Shown here: one piece after another, positions 60,701 through 64,000 of the stretch
How the letters are laid out: every line of letters begins with the position of its first letter
Position numbering within the stretch: the stretch's first letter is position 1
From: Paenibacillus tepidiphilus
GTDB taxonomy: Bacteria > Bacillota > Bacilli > Paenibacillales > Paenibacillaceae
Assembly (NCBI RefSeq): GCF_008635795.1
Contig: NZ_VWRQ01000004.1
Coordinates: 186,001-250,000 of the forward strand
DNA: 64,000 bases
Direction of reading: 5' to 3'
Notes under the pieces: generated by a model
Databases searched by the model: none
Told to the model about the DNA's origin: nothing
Seen by the model: the letters and a program-made list of their open reading frames with translations, nothing else
Made by a program: the position numbers and the translations under genes

Positions 60701-62545
60701 GGCATCGCCGTATGGGGCAGCGCCCTGGAGAACCTGAGCGATGAGCAGAAGGCGGAGTATGTAGCCGCCGGCATTAACCTGGGTGATACGGGGGCTGTGT
60801 ACCGTAATCTGGTTCTGCCGGAGAGCGGGGCGCATAATGCCGTAATTACATGGAGTTCCTCCGATGACGCCGTTGTCAATGCGAACGGACAGGTGAACCG
60901 GCCGGCTGCAGGGGCAAGCCATGCAGCGGTTACGCTGACTGCGGCTATCCAGGTCGGAGACGCGACGGTTACGAAGACATATCAGGTAACGGTACTGGCC
61001 CTGAGCAGCGCCGGTGCGCTGGAAGAGAATCTGGTGGCCGCATACGATTTCGAGGGTAATCTTGCCGATGCGGCGGGTCTTCTGCCGGAGGCGGCAGTCA
61101 CTGGTAACCGGATTAATAATACCGGCGGCAGCATTACCTATGCCGAGGGCAAAACGGGACAAGCCGCTTATTTCAACGGCAGCGGCGGCGTGCGTCTTCC
61201 GGACAATCTGATTACAGATGACTCGTATACCGTAAGCCTCTGGTTGAAGCCGGAGAAGCTGGAAATGTATACGACGGCGTTCTTTGCCGGCCAGTCGCCA
61301 AGCCAATGGCTGAGCCTGCTGCCGTACGGCAACACCGGGGCGACGACCAGACTGTGGTTCGGCGAGCCTTACCAGGATGCGGCTTCAGGCCAGCAGATCA
61401 AGGCGGGACAGTGGAGCCATCTGGCGTTCACATACCGTTCAGGTACAGTCGATCTTTATATTAACGGCGTGCTGAAATATACAGGCACAGGCTTTAAGGA
61501 TAAACTGACCGGCGGGAATACGCTATTCGCGCTGGGCGTGAATTATTGGGATAATCCGTACACCGGCTGGATGGATTCTGTGCGAATCTATGATACGGCT
61601 CTGCCTCCGGAAGTTATTGACTGGCTGGTAAACGGCACACCGGATCCTGAGCTGTTGGTTACCGACATTCTGCTGGCCAAGAGCAGTAAAGCGCTGGCTG
61701 TAGGCAAGACTTTTACGCCGGAATTCTCGGTCCTGCCAACCAATGCCGGTAACCGCAGTCTGGTATGGAGCTCAAGCGCACCGGAGGTGGCTGCCGTGGA
61801 TGGCACTAGCGGAACGGTGACGGCACTGAGCGAAGGTGAAGCAATAATCAACGCCAAGGCTGCCGATGGAAGCGGGGTATCCCGTTCCTATAAGGTGACG
61901 ACGAACGGCAGTGTGGCTCATTTTGCTTTTGAAGGCAATCTGCAGGATACACTTGGGATGTCCGTGGATGGAACGATTACCGGCGACCGGCTGAACAATG
62001 CGACGGTAGGGAACATTACTTACGGCGACGGGATTTACGGGCAGGCGGCTATCTTTGATGGAGCTTCGGGCATCCGTCTTGAGGATGGGCTTATTGACAG
62101 CCATACGTATTCCGTATCCATGTGGCTGAAGCCGGACAAGCTGCAGGGCTATGTAACAACATTCTTCGGAGCCGCTTCCGGCAACAGCTGGATCAGCTTC
62201 GTGCCGCAAAACAACGCTACGGAACAATCACAAACCATTCTCTGGTCCGGCGAAGCATGGTATGACGCTGTAACCGGAATGCGGATTCCGGCAGGAGAAT
62301 GGACGCATGTGGCGTTTACGGTGGACAACGGGAATGTGAAGGTCTACATCAATGGTGTGGAGAAATTCTCCGGCAGCAAATTCCCGGATATCTTCACCGG
62401 CAAGAATGCGGTGTTCGCGCTCGGTGTCAATTACTGGGACGCACCGTTTACAGGAATGATCGATGAAGTGAAAGTGTATAACGATGTGCGGACGGCGCAG
62501 GAAGTGCTTGCAGAGTATGAAGCGGTGCAGCCCGCCGTGGAGTAA
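57746..62545 (+). CDS. SLH-anchored multidomain GH43 arabinanase-like enzyme
   Basis: From GTG 57746 (GGAGG at 57732-57736) the product has 1599 residues. Order: signal peptide (to about 26, PAPAMAA), three S-layer homology domains (about 46-215), a beta-solenoid-like region (about 225-420), a Thr/Ala/Pro linker (about 428-488), a GH43 domain with Asp497 in HDPSV and Glu of SGEGPY, an Ig-like domain (WSSSDDAVVNANGQV), a LamG domain, a Big_2 Ig-like domain (VWSSSAPEVAAVDGTSG) and a second LamG domain. SLH domains hold it on the cell wall polymer while GH43 cuts arabinan side chains. The two LamG units are clearly related (TVSLWLKPEKL and SVSMWLKPDKL; GVNYWDNPYTGWMD and GVNYWDAPFTGMID). An upstream start at 57632 lacks a signal peptide. 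Confidence 0.93.
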   Translation: MNKTTGKVTSSLLAFLLLVPAPAMAATNNVSDYTQSVPGGLHQIADYSGHWAQSDFQTWVDKGLLSGYGNGIYKPNQNITRAEWVSLINRVFKLQTAAELHFTDVAKGNAVYSDIAKAVAAGYVSGYEDGTFRPQQSVSRQEAAVMLFRQFGLETGSTAGNPADAAQLPDWSREAVLSMLGEGYLSGYEDGSFKGARPVTRAEALRMIGKLAGELVVISGDYDGLTSRNLVVNSSGVVLRNSSISGNLYLTEGVGEGDVLLENVKVGGKIIVTGGGANSVTLNNTVAASLVAAKKNGKLRIVAKGASAVPIVQALSGVQLEEEASLTGAGFSKVTVTQALPPQSVIQLSGSFDSLEMSASGEPRVILAKGSVLEVNFGKQGVLRVDAGAEVGNLIVTAADGIDLQGDGKVKYDEKYSAVIKRGTPSATATAAANPGSGGGTGATPAPTTAPTATASPTATVSPTATASASPTATATATPEPEPQETAPAFSNVSVHDPSVARDQDGTYYVFGSHIEAAKSADLLNWSRFTNGYTTPGNAIFGDLSANLAESFKWAGENDADSSGGFSIWAPDVFWNADYINEDGSKGAYMMYYSASSTYIRSAIGFAVSQDIEGPYTYGDTVIYSGFTKEAAKDDKSNVDKIWSNTNIAKLVEEGTLDGPNPAWFNANGSYNNMVYTNAIDPTLFYDKDGQLWMTYGSWSGGIFILPVDPATGKPVYPGEDGTTEDGRIIDRYFGTKLSGGFHRSGEGPYINYDPGTDYYYMYVTYGGLASDGGYNMRVFRAKQPDGPYLDAAGHSGVLATNADHSAIGNKLLGNFQFTNINGDPDFQTYGYASPGHNSVDIDPESGKLFNFFHARFPFQGEAHEVRVHQMFMNEDGWPVLAVHRYTGEALEAVQETELAGPYQFVNHGQDTSGTVKSTVQVNLNADGSISGAVTGTWELKGDYYAHLLIDEAEGVQRLYKGVFVKQWDSTRQQQAMTFTAMSELGIAVWGSALENLSDEQKAEYVAAGINLGDTGAVYRNLVLPESGAHNAVITWSSSDDAVVNANGQVNRPAAGASHAAVTLTAAIQVGDATVTKTYQVTVLALSSAGALEENLVAAYDFEGNLADAAGLLPEAAVTGNRINNTGGSITYAEGKTGQAAYFNGSGGVRLPDNLITDDSYTVSLWLKPEKLEMYTTAFFAGQSPSQWLSLLPYGNTGATTRLWFGEPYQDAASGQQIKAGQWSHLAFTYRSGTVDLYINGVLKYTGTGFKDKLTGGNTLFALGVNYWDNPYTGWMDSVRIYDTALPPEVIDWLVNGTPDPELLVTDILLAKSSKALAVGKTFTPEFSVLPTNAGNRSLVWSSSAPEVAAVDGTSGTVTALSEGEAIINAKAADGSGVSRSYKVTTNGSVAHFAFEGNLQDTLGMSVDGTITGDRLNNATVGNITYGDGIYGQAAIFDGASGIRLEDGLIDSHTYSVSMWLKPDKLQGYVTTFFGAASGNSWISFVPQNNATEQSQTILWSGEAWYDAVTGMRIPAGEWTHVAFTVDNGNVKVYINGVEKFSGSKFPDIFTGKNAVFALGVNYWDAPFTGMIDEVKVYNDVRTAQEVLAEYEAVQPAVE

Positions 62546-62609
62546 ACAGCAGCCGCAGCGTCAATGTTAGGCCAGATCGTTCAATACGAGAATTAGTATG
62601 AAAAATAAG

Positions 62610-62653
62610 CAGAGCAGCCTTCCCCGGCTTCCGAGGATCGCTGCTCTGTTTTT
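62610..62653 (+). terminator. Intrinsic terminator after the SLH-GH43 gene
   Basis: CAGAGCAGC (62610-62618) pairs with GCTGCTCTG (62640-62648) and is followed by T5. Confidence 0.88.
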
Positions 62654-62740
62654 GTGCGTTACGTCAGTGCCTTGCTACTGGTGTGTAGAATGGAGGTCTA
62701 TCTAACCCGTACCGTGAGTTGAATCGGGTGAAGTGGGGGC

Positions 62741-63058
62741 TTATAGCCATTTCATGGCCCACAGCTCCACATGCCCCAGCGCTTCACCCAGCTCCCGGCC
62801 TTTATCCGTCAGGGAGTATTCGGTGCGCACAGGACGTTCAGGGATCACCGCGCGGCGGATGAGTCCGCATTCTTCCAATTCCTTCAGCCGCTCGCCCAGC
62901 ATCCGTTTGCTGATTTCCGGAATGATGGTGTGCAGCTCGCTGAACCGTTTTGGTTCCTCCAGCAGAACATGGACAATGAGATTAACCCATTTCTTGCCGA
63001 TCAGATGATGCACATGCTCCACTTTGGAAAAGAGGGGCTTAACGTCGTCCATAGTCAT
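62741..63058 (-). CDS. HxlR family transcriptional regulator
   Basis: The 105-residue winged-helix protein has the HxlR pattern (GKKWVNLIVHVLLEEPKRFS near residue 20, ISKRMLGERLKELEECGLI near 48, YSLTDKGREL near 80). One Cys (residue 64 or near, in LEECGLI) is present; the N-terminal sensing Cys of HypR-type members is replaced by a segment without Cys. It is divergent from zwf, with 198 bases between starts and an inverted repeat at 63074-63102 next to its own start. Targets are probably itself and perhaps zwf. Confidence 0.88.
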   Translation of the reverse strand: MTMDDVKPLFSKVEHVHHLIGKKWVNLIVHVLLEEPKRFSELHTIIPEISKRMLGERLKELEECGLIRRAVIPERPVRTEYSLTDKGRELGEALGHVELWAMKWL

Positions 63059-63073
63059 ACATACCCCGCCTTA

Positions 63074-63102
63074 ATAGTTATTATTAATAGTCAACTAACT
63101 AT
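63074..63102. promoter_or_regulatory. Inverted repeat upstream of the HxlR gene, candidate operator
   Basis: ATAGTTA (63074-63080) and TAACTAT (63096-63102) are perfect inverted copies 15 bases apart, 16 bases upstream of the HxlR start, a typical spacing for this family's operators. Confidence 0.45.
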
Positions 63103-63256
63103 AGCATAGTAAAGACTTCGTGAAAATAATAACTTTTTGTAAATGTCAAAATGATATTGACGGAAAGAATTTACGGTCGTATGATGGGTGAAGTAAAAGT
63201 TTGCGAGTAATTTAAAGTAACCATATAAACAAAATATAACTACAGGAGGAATGAAA

Positions 63257-64000
63257 GTGGAATCATCGACCTTTATCCTATTCGGCGCCACCGGAGATTT
63301 GGCCAAACGCAAAATATTCCCTGCGCTATATAATTTGTTCATAGATGGCAAGCTTTCCGGTCCTCTTTCCGTCATTGGTCTGGGCAGAAGAGAATGGAGT
63401 AATGCCACGTTCCAGTCACAGGTGCTGGATTCACTGCGTACTTTCTCCCGGCGCGCGCCGGAGGATTCGCCGGAGCTGCGGCGTTTCTTGCTTGCTTTTG
63501 AATACAGTGTGCTGGATGTCGGCCATCCTGAAGATTATAAGAAGCTGCTGGCGCATGTTATCCGCCGGGAGCAGGAGCTGGGCCTGCCGCAGAACCGGAT
63601 GTTCTACTTGTCCGTCGGCCCGGAGTTCTTCGCACCGATCGCCGCGAATATTCAAGGCAGCGGCCTTGGGGATACGCTAGGCTGGAAGCGGCTCATCATC
63701 GAGAAGCCGTTCGGCCGGGATCTGCAGTCGGCCCGTGAGCTGAACGACAGTCTTGGCGCGGCCTTTCGTGAGGAGGAGATTTTCCGCATCGACCACTTCC
63801 TCGGTAAGCCGATGGTGCAGAATCTGGAGGTGCTGAAAACCTCCAATCCGGTACTGCGGGCGCTGTGGCAGAACCGTTATATCGCTAATGTTCAGATCAC
63901 CGCCGCTGAAACTGTCGGTGTCGAGGAGCGGGCCGGATATTATGATCAGTCCGGGGCGCTGCGCGATATGTTCCAGAATCATATGCTGCAGCTGCTGATG
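63257..64000 (+). CDS. zwf: Glucose-6-phosphate 1-dehydrogenase, N-terminal part (3' end outside window)
   Basis: The frame is open from here to the window edge (248 codons) and encodes the start of G6PD, which oxidises glucose-6-phosphate with NADP in the pentose phosphate pathway. The coenzyme motif GATGDLAKRK is near residue 11, EKPFGRD near 151 and the substrate-binding RIDHFLGK near 177. GTG 63257 is preferred over ATG 63251 because AGGAGG (63244-63249) sits directly against the ATG but seven bases from the GTG. It is divergent from the HxlR gene. Confidence 0.95.
   Translation, partial: MESSTFILFGATGDLAKRKIFPALYNLFIDGKLSGPLSVIGLGRREWSNATFQSQVLDSLRTFSRRAPEDSPELRRFLLAFEYSVLDVGHPEDYKKLLAHVIRREQELGLPQNRMFYLSVGPEFFAPIAANIQGSGLGDTLGWKRLIIEKPFGRDLQSARELNDSLGAAFREEEIFRIDHFLGKPMVQNLEVLKTSNPVLRALWQNRYIANVQITAAETVGVEERAGYYDQSGALRDMFQNHMLQLLM

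Noticed and set aside
34800..62545. The glycosidase-rich region as one mobile island
   Set aside because: No integrase, transposase, tRNA edge or direct-repeat boundary was seen, and base composition looks similar to the flanks apart from the short gene-free stretch.

Overview
The window is chromosomal DNA from an endospore-forming Firmicute, most probably a Paenibacillus or close relative. Three things point there. Gene order over the first 22.7 kb follows the Bacillus dapG-dapA-rnjB-tepA-spoIIIE ... ymfF-ymfH-ymfI-ymfJ-ymfK-rodZ-pgsA-cinA-recA-rny-ymdB-spoVS block. Sporulation genes are present (spoIIIE, sleB, spoVS) with promoters that look sigma-G- and sigma-H-like. The DNA is moderately GC-rich, with strong AGGAGG ribosome sites and frequent GTG/TTG starts. 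Differences from B. subtilis are a sleB gene after spoIIIE, a YajQ-family gene before pgsA, and recX between recA and rny.

Layout. 1-4.7 kb: end of lysine/diaminopimelate synthesis (dapG, dapA), RNase J, a ClpP-like protease (tepA) and ylzJ. 4.8-8.5 kb: SpoIIIE translocase and the SleB germination hydrolase. 8.7-14.6 kb: an M16 peptidase pair, an SDR, two small conserved proteins and RodZ. 14.7-22.7 kb: YajQ, PgsA, CinA, RecA (behind a LexA box), RecX, RNase Y, YmdB (apparently started at ATT) and SpoVS. 22.8-30 kb: an M19 dipeptidase, a PduL phosphotransacylase, a small cysteine-rich protein, a second DapA-like aldolase divergent from a LysR gene, htpG behind a perfect CIRCE operator, and another LysR gene. 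30.2-34.6 kb: a heterodimeric ABC exporter and an Sfp-type phosphopantetheinyl transferase.

34.8-62.5 kb is an accessory region rich in plant-polysaccharide genes: AraC regulator/GH42 beta-galactosidase, NUDIX and MFS genes, a kduI-deoR-kduD operon divergent from an unrecognised 552-residue protein, a secreted multidomain GH26 mannanase-like enzyme followed by a YesN-type response regulator, an AraC regulator/GH52 beta-xylosidase pair, and a 1599-residue SLH-anchored GH43 arabinanase-like protein. CcpA cre-like sites lie before the unrecognised protein, the GH26 gene and the GH43 gene, which suggests shared carbon-catabolite control. No sugar importer is present in the window. The last kilobase has an HxlR regulator divergent from the start of zwf.

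Points most worth a second look are the unrecognised protein divergent from the kdu operon together with the helically phased GTTC repeats between them, the ATT start of ymdB, the ACT plus P-loop protein YmfK, CIRCE control of htpG, a possible structured leader before rnjB, and a spaced 23-bp intergenic repeat near 52.4 kb. I found no rRNA, tRNA, CRISPR array, prophage or insertion sequence.
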